A DNA stretch of 64,000 nucleotides from Chondrus crispus. Lineage: Eukaryota > Rhodophyta > Florideophyceae > Gigartinales > Gigartinaceae. The notes beneath the pieces are model-generated. The model was not told the DNA's origin, ran no database searches, and worked only from the letters and a program-made list of their open reading frames with translations. Positions within the stretch are counted from its first letter, which is position 1. Each line of letters starts with the position of its first letter. Location of the stretch: assembly GCF_000350225.1 (NCBI RefSeq), contig NW_005179057.1:464135-528134 (forward strand), given 5' to 3'. Shown piece after piece: positions 40,067 through 50,943 of this stretch. The translations under genes were made by a program, and so were the position numbers.

Positions 40067-42358
40067 TCAGCGGCTCGCATTGTTCGAGTGCCCGCGAGAC
40101 CCCGAAGTGTGTTTATCCGGGGGACAATACCCCGGATGCCGAGGTGTCTCGGTGTCCAGTTCGGCGAGGCTAGGCATGAAGACATGCGGCGTGTCCTCCC
40201 CGGACGCCCAGCTTCGGGGAGGGGGAGGACCGGGCTCATAATCAGCGTACGGATCGCGCCTGACGGGAGGGACCAGAGCGTTAGTAGGAGCGCCACCCGA
40301 CGGCAAGGGTACCGACTGAACCGAACGCAGACGGTCGCGTTCGCGTCGATAGCGCTCGCGTTCGTGCAGGACTCGCTCGTAGACGACCGCCTGGCGTTCG
40401 GACGCCTCGCGTATAGCGGCCACCTCCTGGGTCACCCGTTGAAGTTCTGTGGAGCGCGCCGCCAGGTCGTCACGAAGACCGCGCGCTTCGTCACTCCGAG
40501 CCAGAAACCAGTCTGCAAGGGTGCCCACCAGCCCGCCTACCGTCCAGGTCCGCTGGCTGGCGACCCCCAAGGCCCGTACTACCTTGGGAACGGTCACCAG
40601 CTCCCCTTGGGGGAGCACGAGGTCGCGTACACAGTGCGCCGGCGGCGTGGCCTGCGCCACCTCGTCAAGAGGCGGGACGGGGAGGATGGCCCCTGTAGAG
40701 GCAAGGCCCCCTGTCCCGGGGCGACCGACCCCTGACATCGTACGGTAGGGGTTCAGGTTGAGACCAGCGGGGTCCACGCACGCGGCGTCGAGGTCCCGGT
40801 AGCGCTTTCGCCGGTCCCGCCGACTCTCGGACCCGACGCCTCCCCTCTTCCCCGTGTTGCCGACAACCAAGGGGACAGGAACGGAGCGAGCGACGAAGGC
40901 ATCCGACGCCGGTTCGTATGTGACGAAGGAAGCCCGGGCCCCGGTGGTATATTCCATCCACGGGTGATGGTTCCGCGAGCTGATCTCGCCAGCACGGACC
41001 ATGAGGCCCACGGCCTGGGCGAACGTCCAGGGGACGTGGGAGGACCCGTGCTCTGTCGAATGGAGGACGGCATCAGGAAGGCCGGACACGACGCGTCCTA
41101 CGAACGTGACCGTAGAGTCCGCCTGAATGAAGACTCGCTTGTTCATGTGCGCCTCGGCCATGAACGCGCAGCACACGGACCAAGCCCACTCGCGCTCATA
41201 ATTATACGCGAGCCGCGAGTGGGCTGGGTGCTGCGGGTTGGCACACGCAATCCCGAAATGCTTCAAGACCGGAGGCAGAAGCGGGTGCACTCCGAGCGAG
41301 GGAAAGCTCTCCCTCACGTCGACAGGGAGAGCGGGGAAGTCTTCCGGAGACAGGCCGGACGCGAAGGCAGACGTCGTAACAACACGACCGTCCGCCTCGT
41401 TCTCCCGCCGATAGGCGGACCAATCGTGGTGGGCGAATCCCACACCGTGGAGACGCATCAAGGAGCACGAAGACTTCTGCAGAGCCACCCGGGGCTTAGT
41501 GAACGCATAGGGGCGGGGCGACACGTACAGCCCCGCCACCTCCGGTAACACGAACCGCCGGGCGTCGACCTGTCTTGCGTTAGACAGGAACGATCCCATC
41601 CGGTCGACGAAGAGGACCTCCGCGACACTGTACGCGAAGGTACGATCTCCGATCAGCTCGTCCGGCAGCTGGTACCCGGAGCCGCCGCCTTCGCCCATCA
41701 ACCGGTGTAGAACGGACGACGCCTCCTGCACACCACCGGCTTCGCGAACCTTGAACACGCGGGCTAGGTCGGAACGAAGCCACGTGCAGGAAGAAAGTTC
41801 CTCGACGGTTACCCCCGAGCGGCCGCGGCGGCGCCAGGGGTACCGTAGCTTGCTGATGGGGAGCGGTGGGACTTCGAACGACGGTACCCCTAGCCACCGA
41901 GTGGCAGAGGGCGACTCCCCCTCCCCATTGACGGTAGAGGGAAGGGGATCAGGGGGTGGAGGACCGAAGGACGCGCCATCCATCTTGCGGGCCGCCCCCG
42001 ACGCGAGGGGAGCGGCCGAGCCGCACCGGGCGGCAGAGAGAGCGGAAGGCGGGATGTCGGCTGCTGGGACGGAAGGGGTAGCCGGGCGAAACGAAAGGAC
42101 CGGCTTGGATGGCCCCTCACCGGGGGCCACCAGTTCCAAAGACACGGTCGTGGACCGCGAGCGGGACTTCTGGAAACCCGGCGGAGGGAGCGGACCCGCT
42201 TGGGCCAGGACGACGCCACCCTCACGCCGTCCGGATGACGCACTTGGGAGTCCGAGCCCGCTCGAAGGCGGGGTCCCGACGGCCACCGCCTCCGCCATAG
42301 TTGGCTTCACGACGCCCGGGGGTGACTGCGGGAGAGGAATAGACCGCGGGTCGGCCAT
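40067..42358 (-). CDS. Large antisense ORF of gypsy-1, unknown function
   Basis: 763 aa from the ATG at 42358, on the strand opposite gag-pol, between the hairpin array and the 3' LTR. It is uninterrupted. I do not recognise the family. The first ~180 residues are Pro/Ser-rich and probably disordered. A globular middle follows (region with KLRYPWRRRGRSGVTVEELS, FVDRMGSFLSNARQVDARRF, YEREWAWSVCCAFMAEAHMN and VPWTFAQAVGLMVRAGEI). A Lys/Arg patch (SRRDRRKRYRDLD) and a coiled coil near residues 620-690 (DDLAARSTELQRVTQEVAAI) come next, then a Pro-rich end. Antisense ORFs in this position are known from large plant gypsy elements, where they are also of unknown function. Its promoter would lie in or next to the 3' LTR. 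Confidence 0.65.
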   Translation of the reverse strand: MADPRSIPLPQSPPGVVKPTMAEAVAVGTPPSSGLGLPSASSGRREGGVVLAQAGPLPPPGFQKSRSRSTTVSLELVAPGEGPSKPVLSFRPATPSVPAADIPPSALSAARCGSAAPLASGAARKMDGASFGPPPPDPLPSTVNGEGESPSATRWLGVPSFEVPPLPISKLRYPWRRRGRSGVTVEELSSCTWLRSDLARVFKVREAGGVQEASSVLHRLMGEGGGSGYQLPDELIGDRTFAYSVAEVLFVDRMGSFLSNARQVDARRFVLPEVAGLYVSPRPYAFTKPRVALQKSSCSLMRLHGVGFAHHDWSAYRRENEADGRVVTTSAFASGLSPEDFPALPVDVRESFPSLGVHPLLPPVLKHFGIACANPQHPAHSRLAYNYEREWAWSVCCAFMAEAHMNKRVFIQADSTVTFVGRVVSGLPDAVLHSTEHGSSHVPWTFAQAVGLMVRAGEISSRNHHPWMEYTTGARASFVTYEPASDAFVARSVPVPLVVGNTGKRGGVGSESRRDRRKRYRDLDAACVDPAGLNLNPYRTMSGVGRPGTGGLASTGAILPVPPLDEVAQATPPAHCVRDLVLPQGELVTVPKVVRALGVASQRTWTVGGLVGTLADWFLARSDEARGLRDDLAARSTELQRVTQEVAAIREASERQAVVYERVLHERERYRRERDRLRSVQSVPLPSGGAPTNALVPPVRRDPYADYEPGPPPPRSWASGEDTPHVFMPSLAELDTETPRHPGYCPPDKHTSGSRGHSNNASR

Positions 42359-42536
42359 GCTGACACGGGCGGTGACGCGAGAGGGGACGACCAAATGGCG
42401 CTGTCAAGGACGAAGTGGGACAGTGCGCAAAGGGGGGGGGGAAATTCGTATACCAGGTCGGATCTGCTCGGGGTTCAGGGAGTGGGACGGACAGGTTCTG
42501 CAAGCCTCAGGAGTGAACGCGGACGTTCACTCTTGA

Positions 42537-42547
42537 GGGGGGGGTGA
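42537..42547 (+). other. Polypurine tract of gypsy-1
   Basis: A run of G with GGTGA directly before the 3' LTR, where plus-strand priming is expected in this family. Confidence 0.65.
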
Positions 42548-43140
42548 TGTGGTATAACCCCAAACGCAAATTAGATTACGATTGGATCAGGGACAGTAAG
42601 GCAACGAGCCTTACAGCCATGCGCGCACACACGTGTCCTCCACGTGTACGGGACGCGTGCTACACGTGGACTGTCAGCCCCGCCGGCTGACAGCGCTACA
42701 GTGTCGGTAGACCGGCACTACAGTAGAGTTATGATAGACTACGATGTACATTAAATATGAGCGGACCGCCGGCGGTGGAGGACGACAAGCACGGACTTGT
42801 CAAGGATCCTCCACCTTGGTCCGCCCGCTTACTTTTAGGTACTTCCGTCCGTTTTACCTAGGAGTCGCACCGCGCGCGGGTTGAGGACGCGCGTAGCACG
42901 CCCACGAGCCGGCTCCGCCTCCGCCCGTCGGTACTGGATCGTCACCCAGTACCGCTCCGGGGCGTCGAGGCGTAGAACCGCTCGCGCGTGCGCGCGTCCT
43001 CCCCGATCCCGCTCTACCACCGCTACCTCGAGCCCGTGCTCGGTACCGTGGGTGGGCCGTGCTTCTGTCTTCCCGCCGATCGGGGTCTTTCCGAACTGTC
43101 AGTACTCACCCCCCTCGTCGTTGGGGGTGATTATACTACA
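42548..43140 (+). repeat. 3' LTR of gypsy-1
   Basis: 593 bp, 98.5% identical to the 5' LTR. It starts directly after the polypurine tract and ends at the junction with gypsy-2. Confidence 0.96.
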
Positions 43141-46100
43141 CGAAGCCTTGCGTCAAAGTTTCGCTTGTAGCGCGCTTGTTCTTTTCGCAGGCTCTTATCA
43201 GCGCCTTTCATCAGGCTTTCCAACCACGACTGCCATTTCAGGTAATACGCTCGATTCAAGCTAAATCCTTCCAAACTTGGCTGCGCTTGTAACGCAATGC
43301 TTCTCGGAGCCCGAGCTAACACCAGCTCAAAGGGCGCAATATTCGTAGTTCGATGAACTTGCGTGTTGTATGCGAACGTCACAGCGTCGCTAAATAGGTC
43401 CCAGTCCTTGGGATGCTCTCCAACATATTTTCGCAACGCGGAAGTCAGCGTGCGGTTAAACCTCTCAACTTGGCCGTTGGCTTGCGGGTGGTACGTAGTC
43501 GTGAACACCTTGCGTATGCCGAGAACTCGGCAGACGTTCTGAAAGAACCGGGCCGTGAACTGTGTTCCATTGTCGGACAGCAGCTTGACCGGCGGTCCGT
43601 ACACGAATACCCAATGGTGAACGAAGGCTTGTGCGATGTGCGCAGCTGATATCTTCTTCAACGGTACGGTTCGTACCAGTTTCGAGTATCGATCGCTGAT
43701 CACGAGATTATACCGATTCCCTCGTTTACTTGTAATTAACTCGCCGAGAATGTCGATGGCGACAAACTCCAGCGGGGCTTTGGGCGTGAACAGCGTCATT
43801 TCCTTCGTGTTTTTTCTTAACTTCACCCTTTCCCGCGCACATGCGGCGCAATTCTTCGCAACTGGATAGCAGTCTAGGGCTATCGTAGGCCAGTAAAAAT
43901 ATCTTCTTAATGTCTTGTAAAGTTTCCTGCCTCCCGGAAGGCCTGCCAATTTTGCGTAGTGGCTCAACCCTAGGACGCGGTCCCTTAATGATTGTGGTAT
44001 CACCATTTGTACAAACTCTGCCGCGGTACGGCAAAGAGTTCCTTCGAGTTCCTCGGTCTCCACGCTGAACGTTCTCACCTTTCAGGCGTTCATTTCTTCT
44101 TTGATGCGATTGCAGAAGGGGTCGACGGCTTGCTCGCGAATGAGCTCCTCCGGAGTGACAGCTTGGAATTGATCGAGGCGATCACGGGCGGTCCCCCCCT
44201 CAAGAGCGAGGATGTCGTCTATCGCGTCAAAACTTTCCTCGTCCTCCACTGTACCCTCGTCCGGTTCGGCCGTAAAGCATGGGATTTCGTCGTCGATTTC
44301 GTCGACGGTTTCTCCTGCGGTCCGCAACCTTGACAAAGCGTCCGCCTGGCTGTTAGCCTTTCCCTTTTTGTACTTGATTTCAAAATCGAATTCCGAGAGG
44401 CGTAGCCTCCATCGGATTAATCTCCCGCTGGGGTCGGTTACGTTCATCAACAACCTCAATGAGGCATGGTCGGTATGCACGATGAAGTGCTCGCCATATG
44501 GATATGGTCTTAAAGTCTGTACGGCCCAAATTACCGCTAGACATTCTTTTTCTGATACAGAATAGTTTCTCTCGGCTGCGGCTAACGTTCTTGAAAAGAA
44601 CCCGAGGGGTTTGCGTTGCGCATCCGGGTGTGTTTGAAATAATGCAGCGCCGATTTGATAGTCGCTTGCATCGGTATCTACCGAGTAGGGTAGGTCCTTC
44701 TTCGGCAGCGCCAACACCGGCGGTGCCAGGATGGCGTTCTTGAGCTTATGAAAAGCTTTCTTGCACGGTTCGTCTAATCCTTCCAACTGGACCGGTTGTC
44801 CTTTCTTCAACAGTTGGTTTAGAGGCTGCGCAATTTTGGCATAATGCGGAACGAACCTGCGGTAGACATTGCAAAGTCCCAGGAAGCTTCTAAGCTGTGT
44901 CTGTGTTCGCAGGTACCGCATTTGTTCCAACGCGGCGGTTCGCGCGACATCGACTTCTAGAGTACCTGGGCGGACGACGTGGCCCAGGTACTTGATCTTT
45001 TCCACGAAAAATTCGCACTTGCGAAGCTTGAGCTTGACACCTGCCGTTTCCAATACGGAAAGTATTTCATCCACGTGCACGATGTGCTCCTCCCACGACT
45101 TGCTAAAAATTATTATGTTATCCAGATACACCAAACAACATTTCCAACGGAACGGGGAGAGCAGGATATCCATTGCTCTCTGGAACGTCGCTGGCGCGTT
45201 GGTTAGCCCGAAGAGCATTCTTGAGAAGCGATACAGACCTGAGTGACACGAAAATGCGGTCTTGTCGCGATCGCACTCAGGGATAGGCATCTGCCAATAT
45301 CCCGAAATCGCGTCCAACGCGGAGAAAACCTTGGTGTCACCAAGCGAGTCTAGACACTCATCCATGCCCGTTAAAGGGTACGTGTCCTTCACCGTCACTG
45401 CGTTCAGCCTGCGGTAGTCTACGCAAAAACGCATGGACTCGTCCGGCTTGGGCACCAGCAACACGGGCGACGCCCATTCTGACTGCGCTGGTTCTATCAC
45501 TCCTGCCTCTAACATCTTCTGCACCTCTGCATCTTCTACTTCGCGGGCTTTAGGCCCGGCTCGATACGGGGCTTGTGCAATGGGACGAGTCTCGGGGATC
45601 AGCTTGATCCGATGGACTGTGGCATTAATTTCGCAAAGCGTCGCATCCCACATCCTTGAATACTTCTTCAACATCCGACGAAACCGCTCGCGCAGCCGGT
45701 CCGGCACGTGGCTCAGGTCGAGTTCCTCCACGTCCGGCGGTGGCGGCTCAATCCTGCGTTGCGGCTTCGTAGATGCCGACGCGGAGAGCCCTGCCGACCG
45801 TTCTTCTGGCTGGTCCTCGCGGCCTTGATCCGACGGTTCGCATCTTGTCTCACCCGTAGGCGCCTTGGTGGAATTAGGAAAATTTTCCTTCTTCCTTTCT
45901 TGAATTCCGAGAACTTCACCAATGGTGGTTTTGCTCTCGAGCGCGGCTCTCGGATGCCGTAATAATTCTGCCACCACCTGGCCTTTTTGCACCCTAACAG
46001 GGTACGTCCTAAAATTCGCAACGAGTAAAGGAAATGGCCTGTCAGGCTCCACCTGAACGACACAATTCGTGCACGTCAACCCATGCCTTTCGTACAACGA

Positions 46101-46757
46101 CGAGTACGGCTGAACCACAACCAAGCCTGCCCTCTTCGAGGTGCATTCCACGACGCCTTGCGTCCCTGGCTCGATAGTCGTGGCTCTTACCACTTTCACC
46201 TTAGCGGAAATTCGCTCCACCTTTCCATCGTTCTCGTCCTCTCCCGGGACGAGATTCTTCTTCCCTTTTCTCGTCGAGAACCGCCTAACTATCGGAACCT
46301 CCGAGAAATCCGCCAACTCAACCGTTTTCTTCCTTGGATAAATTGCTTCCACAAACCGGTCACGGTAGTCCGCGCCTAGAATTAGCGGTACCGCGAGCTT
46401 TTCGCACACAATAAAATCGGCAGCAGCTACAAATCGTCCAATTCTCACCGGCATCTTGATGGTTCCGAGAGTCTGGAGTGGCCTGTTATTCGCGTCGCCA
46501 ATGTCTTGGGTCGGTCCGTAGGACACTAGAGATTCCATTCCAGCCGGGAGTTCCGATTTTCGCACAAGGTTTGGTCCCGCGCCGGTGTCTAATACAGACA
46601 ACACCCGACTCATCAATCCAACTGTTGGTCCGATGTCCGCGTAAACTTTGTAGTTTTTTCGCGCAAGAACCAAAATCTTCTCGGGACACTCCCTTCGCTT
46701 AACCCTATACCAGGGTCTTCGAACTTCTTCCAACGGATGATCTCTGGCTCGGCTCAA
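43141..46757 (-). pseudogene. pol region of gypsy-2
   Basis: Read on the minus strand. Protease near 46600 (LDTGAGPNLVRKSELP). Reverse transcriptase over about 45560-44930. RNase H near 44680 (VDTDASDYQIGAALFQ). Integrase zinc finger near 43990-43830 and catalytic core near 43780-43440 (AIDILGELITSKRG, SDNGTQFTARFF). It ends within the C-terminal integrase part at the junction. Fossil coding region. Confidence 0.88.
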
Positions 46758-46920
46758 AATTTTCTTGACTTGAGCTGGCCCTTTGGGCTTGGCTTATCCA
46801 CCCACCCATCAACCTCCTCATCGGGGCCAAATTTTTCCTTTAGAGACGGGGAACGGGGCTGAGCCCCGGGCACAGTACGTCGACCCTGTGCCTCTCGCGG
46901 CTCATGCGAGATTCTCCTCT

Positions 46921-49205
46921 CTAGTTTTCCTGCCGCTGCGGGACCCTTCTCACGTCTGACGACGTGGGCCCCGCGGCAGGCCCTCTGAAGGGTTGATTCG
47001 GCCTCGGCGTTGAAGCAGTCGGCGTGCTCGCCGTCTGCGAATCGAACCAATTCTTGACCTTCAGGTAGCTCGTCGAAGGTATTCCTAACCTCTCCATCGG
47101 AGACAACGCCTCATCATTTTCCAAAACTCGATGGATTTCCCGGAGGGAAAGTATGCCCGTTGGTGCGGCGTGCCCCTTTTCATAACAATGATAGCACACC
47201 AGTCCGTGCTTCTTGACGGGATTTTGCGGCCTAGGTCCTCCACGGGCCGGCGGCCTCCCTTGATGTTGCGCCCTCCCCATCCAGCCTGGCCTTCGAAACG
47301 TCGTACCCTTGTCCTCCATCGAATGCGGGGCGCCGGCGTGTGGCCGCGCCCCCGGAACGTCATCACGGGATCCGTGGGCTCTGAAAACGACTCCGTCGTG
47401 TACGTGGGCGTCGGTAGAGTTGACGACCCGCTTGCCCCGTAGTCTTCGTGTCCGTAGCCCTCCAATGGCTCAATAAAATTGCCTTCGGCTACCAATGCTC
47501 CTTCGTACTGACTTTCGCTACTTCCATGCGCACCGCGCTCATCTGACGCGGAAATAGACTCGGCCAAATGGACGGCGGCGTGACTTTTGCGACCGGGATA
47601 AGAAGCCCTCGGCTTCTTACCCGCCCTGATCGTCGACGGCGTCTGAATCGTGACCTTCTTGGTCTTCTTGTCCTTACCGCGGCTCGCCAAGCCATGCGCC
47701 TTCGCGTAATTAACTAGTCTCAAAAACGAAACGTCCCGATTGTCTTGTCGGTATTGAGATGCCATCGGCTTGATACTCGAATCGAGTCCTTCAATAAACA
47801 TCGTCATTTGTTCTTCCATCGAATATACGTTTCCACATCGATTGCTCGCGTCCGTCAGACGGATATAAAATTCCATCTCGTCTTCAGACGGTCTTTGCTG
47901 AACCTCTCGCAATTCGAGCGCGGCTTGACGGATCGCCTCGTCGGTTGCGAAACTCCTCAACAACCACTGCACGGCCTCCGGCCAAACGGACACCTTTCCG
48001 TGATGGGACCCGGCCGTCTGAGACACCGAAGTGTACTGTCTCAAGGCGACGCCACTTAGAAATTCGGGCAACAAGCGGATCGCTTGCCCCTCGTTCATTT
48101 CTTGAGTATCGAACTCTTGAACTAATTTTGCCAAAAAATCCAACACAAGGACTCCGTCCTCACCTGTGAAAGTGTTGTCCTTCTTCACCTTAGGCGGAAT
48201 ATCTCTCCTGATTTTTCGCACGGCGGTCCGCCGGGAACTTGACAAATATGTCTGTGGGTTCCGCAAACGGTACGTTCGGTACGAAAGTAATTTCTCGAAG
48301 AGGTAGTTGGTCGGATTCAGCTCCTCCAACTCCTCCCATCGCGGCCCGCGCCGCGTTGCGACATCTTCGGGCTCCGCGTCCTTGTCTCTCCGCGAGGCGG
48401 ACGAAGTTATCCCGCCCCGTCTGGAGGTAATTTTCTTGCCCCGCGAAATTCCTTTCCGTTCCTCTGAACGATGTTCGGAATCGCTGGCATGGTTCGACAA
48501 ACCGTCGTCACCATCTTCGGAAAGGCCATTCGACTCGGTCATTGAGTCTTGGTCCTCCGGCTCGTCACTACAGTGACTCTTGCTCCTGCGTCGCAGATTC
48601 TTCTTCGAAATCTTCGACTTGGAACTCCGCTGTACCGCGGCCTTGTCCTTCTTTGATCGACGGTCGCCTTCTCGACCCGTTCGGAGCGGCTCTTGCCCGG
48701 CGACCTGTTCGAGGTCCTTGAGGCGATGAGCGGCTCGGTCAGACTTGTCGTCGATACTGCTTCTAAATTTCCGCAAGGACCCCAAAGCTAGATTCGCGTC
48801 GCGCCTTGCGTCCTTGACCGAACTTTTCAAAGAAGCTAAGACCTCCGGCTCCAGACCGTCGGTCGCCTCACCTCGCTCCTTCTCGACGAGATCCACTCGA
48901 GCCGATAGTTCTCCTACAACGGCGTGGAACTCGGATGCTTGCAACTCCAGTTGCCTCCGGACGAGGGCTAATTCAGCCTCGAGATTTTTCGTCATCTCTT
49001 GGCGAATTTCCTCGCCCATCTTCTCGAACCTGTAGGATAGATTATCCTTGTCGGCGTCAATCCCCGTCGGGGATTCTTGACCATCGGGATCCGTGGCCGT
49101 ATTGGCCTGGCTTCGGGTGCGAGGACCTCGCAGGATCCTCGACGCCCTTGCCGATCCGACTCTGCTCGCTCCGGGACCGACGTTCCCGGGTGCGCTGGTC
49201 GACAT
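46921..49205 (-). pseudogene. gag region of gypsy-2
   Basis: Read on the minus strand from an ATG at 49205. The first ~330 residues are charged and Ser/Arg-rich with a coiled-coil segment (ELALVRRQLELQASEFHAVV). A capsid-like region follows (LVLDFLAKLVQEFDTQEMNE, then LPEFLSGVALRQY). A nucleocapsid part has a knuckle-like YHCYEKGH. Fossil coding region. Confidence 0.75.
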
Positions 49206-49324
49206 GGTTCGTTTCAAAAAAAGAATCTAACTTAAAACAAAGAAAAATGGAAAACGCTACAGCACCTGAATAAACTTACGTCGCAGAGAAAAACTCCAGT
49301 AGTTCGTTTCAGCTTACGCAGTTT

Positions 49325-49368
49325 CTAGGTCGGGTCTCCAGTACGCAAAATTCTAGGTCGGGAGATCA
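49325..49368 (-). other. Doubled primer-binding-site-like sequence of gypsy-2
   Basis: On the minus strand, TGATCTCCCGACCTAG (49368-49353) lies four bases after the 5' LTR. A second, TGGAGACCCGACCTAG, follows at 49340-49325. Both match the gypsy-1 site at most positions. Confidence 0.6.
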
Positions 49369-49372
49369 CTTT

Positions 49373-50427
49373 TGTAGTGCAATGCGCCTGGCGGGCAGAG
49401 ACCACGGTCCGATGGTCCAGCAAAAACAACAACAGCAGCAAAAAGAAGAACTGCCGATGGCACACCGCTACGGAGTGTCCGACTCTCCCTTCTCCGTTTA
49501 AACGAGCTTGCGACTCGTAGTAGCTCAGATCCCTGATAGGGGGGGCACAGAGAAATAGCCCGGCCCGGGATCGGTGTGGTAGAGACTTGCGAAGAGATCT
49601 GCTCGACGAGTGTGGGGTGGGGCGCGTACGTAGGTACCCCGGTTCCACTGGGTTGTAAGGCCAATGCTCGTTGAGCTTCTTCGACACCTTGTGACGCAAC
49701 AAGGCCTTCGACGGGGGCGTCGCAACGCAGCCCGACGGGATGAAATGAAAGTAGCAGCGCTACGCCAACTGTGCCGCCCGATGGCTCGAAACATCTACAC
49801 CGGTTCGGTCGCAACCGACACCGATGGTACCAACACTGGCTCGTACTACGACGGAGCCCTTCGAGGGAGACGTCGTTGCAACAGTTTCCGTCGGAAAATG
49901 GGTCACAGTAGCAGCGCTACGTCAACTGTGTCGCCCGATGGCTCGAGACACCTACACCGGTTCGGTCGCAACCGAGGCTGATGGCACCAACACAAGATAG
50001 GGGAAAAATAGGTAGAATTAGAGATAGAAAAGGATAGGGAAATAAAGGAAAAAGAAAAGGGAACCCCGAGCGATAGAGGATGCCGTAGGCTTAGGTAAAA
50101 GGGAGCGTCTTGGTAGAGAGGAGCTTCGACCAAGGCGACATTCAACTCCGGCAACTCGGGGTACCTTTACTGACTTGGTGGTCAGAGGGCTAAGGTATAT
50201 ATCGCCCCGCCGGAGCCCCTACCATAGCTCGCGGTGCTAGATCCTAGATCTAATCTAGTGTCAGCAAAATTAATGCCAACTAATTAACCAAATAAAATAA
50301 TTAAAAATTAAAACTGTGCAATTATTCACACGTGTGTCCCCCCCCCCAACCCGGACTACTTTTCATATCCAAATCCAAATATTTTCCTTCCTTTTCACCC
50401 CCCTGTAGAGCCCATTATTGCACTACA
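49373..50427 (-). repeat. 5' LTR of gypsy-2 (1055 bp)
   Basis: Bounded by an 11-bp inverted end, TGTAGTGCAAT and ATTGCACTACA. It carries two 86-bp direct copies (49751-49836 and 49908-49993) of a block starting GTAGCAGCGCTACG, and an AT-rich stretch near 50265-50325. The boundary at 49373 is supported by the primer-binding site next to it. Confidence 0.8.
49751..49993. repeat. 86-bp direct duplication inside the gypsy-2 LTR
   Basis: Copies at 49751-49836 and 49908-49993, about 90% identical, separated by 71 bp. Each contains GTAGCAGCGCTAC and the GGTTCGGTCGCAACCGA inverted motif. Confidence 0.85.
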
Positions 50428-50943
50428 GCAGGTTGTAATCAGTCACAGAGCGACCACGGTTAGCAAGTGGCGGGGGCGAATCTGGGTGACTCGGTTTCGG
50501 AAAAGTGCGGCAAAAAGGCGAAGCAGTGCGTTGCCAAAATAGTTTATATTTGCCAAAATAGTTACCGAACTGTTATCGCTGTCGAAGTGACTGGAGTATC
50601 CCTTCCTCTGTATTGTGCCCATATATGGGCAGAAATGCCTAAAACGGGCAGTGGAATTGGCAAAAAGCTTAGTTAAGATCAGAAACATCTGCACAATTGG
50701 TAAAGACGGTGGTTTGAACCGTTTCTGAAAGTCTCATGCCCCATAAATAAGTCAATTATGAAATAAATAACATTTACCTTCCAACAGTAAGCATACACGT
50801 GTAATTTCCACAATTTTTCGAGACCAGATTGGCTCTTGCTGGCTCTTCCATGCGATCTCGAAGTCCATTGTCACATCTCTCCGAAGGCTTTGGACTGAGA
50901 GAAGTCCTAATCAACTTTGTCTGTGTGGTTTCTTTGAGCCAAA
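50428..50943. other. Spacer between gypsy-2 LTR and the piggyBac transposase
   Basis: About 515 bases, probably host sequence plus the 5' end of the piggyBac element. It holds the palindrome TGCCCATATATGGGCA (50616-50631) and a single TTAA near 50673, the piggyBac target sequence. No terminal inverted repeat could be confirmed. Confidence 0.4.

Larger units (their letters stand above)
30274..43140 (+). mobile_element. Ty3/gypsy LTR retrotransposon (chromovirus type), gypsy-1
   Basis: A 12.9-kb element with two 593-bp LTRs, a primer-binding site, gag, pol, a large antisense ORF and a polypurine tract. Pol order is protease, reverse transcriptase, RNase H, integrase, chromodomain, which is Ty3/gypsy order. 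The LTRs differ at 9 of 593 positions (1.5%), so it is fairly young. It looks nearly whole, with about two breaks in the sense coding region. The bases just outside the LTRs (GATTC on the left, CGAAG on the right) do not form a target-site duplication, so at least one side has probably been rearranged. Its right LTR abuts gypsy-2. Confidence 0.95.
43141..50427 (-). mobile_element. Ty3/gypsy LTR retrotransposon, gypsy-2, lacking its 3' end
   Basis: Minus strand. 5' LTR 49373-50427, primer-binding site, leader, gag and pol in gypsy order; its 3' part stops at the gypsy-1 LTR within the integrase region. No second LTR is in the window. About three breaks in the coding region besides the missing end, so it is a broken copy. 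The LTR ends (TGTAGTGCAAT / ATTGCACTACA) and primer-binding site resemble those of gypsy-1, so both belong to related lineages. Codon use is less GC-rich than in gypsy-1. Age cannot be taken from LTR divergence, as only one LTR remains. Confidence 0.92.

Noticed and set aside
39899-40735. 278-codon plus-strand frame
   Set aside because: It lies mostly opposite the longer antisense ORF of gypsy-1 and mirrors its codon pattern.
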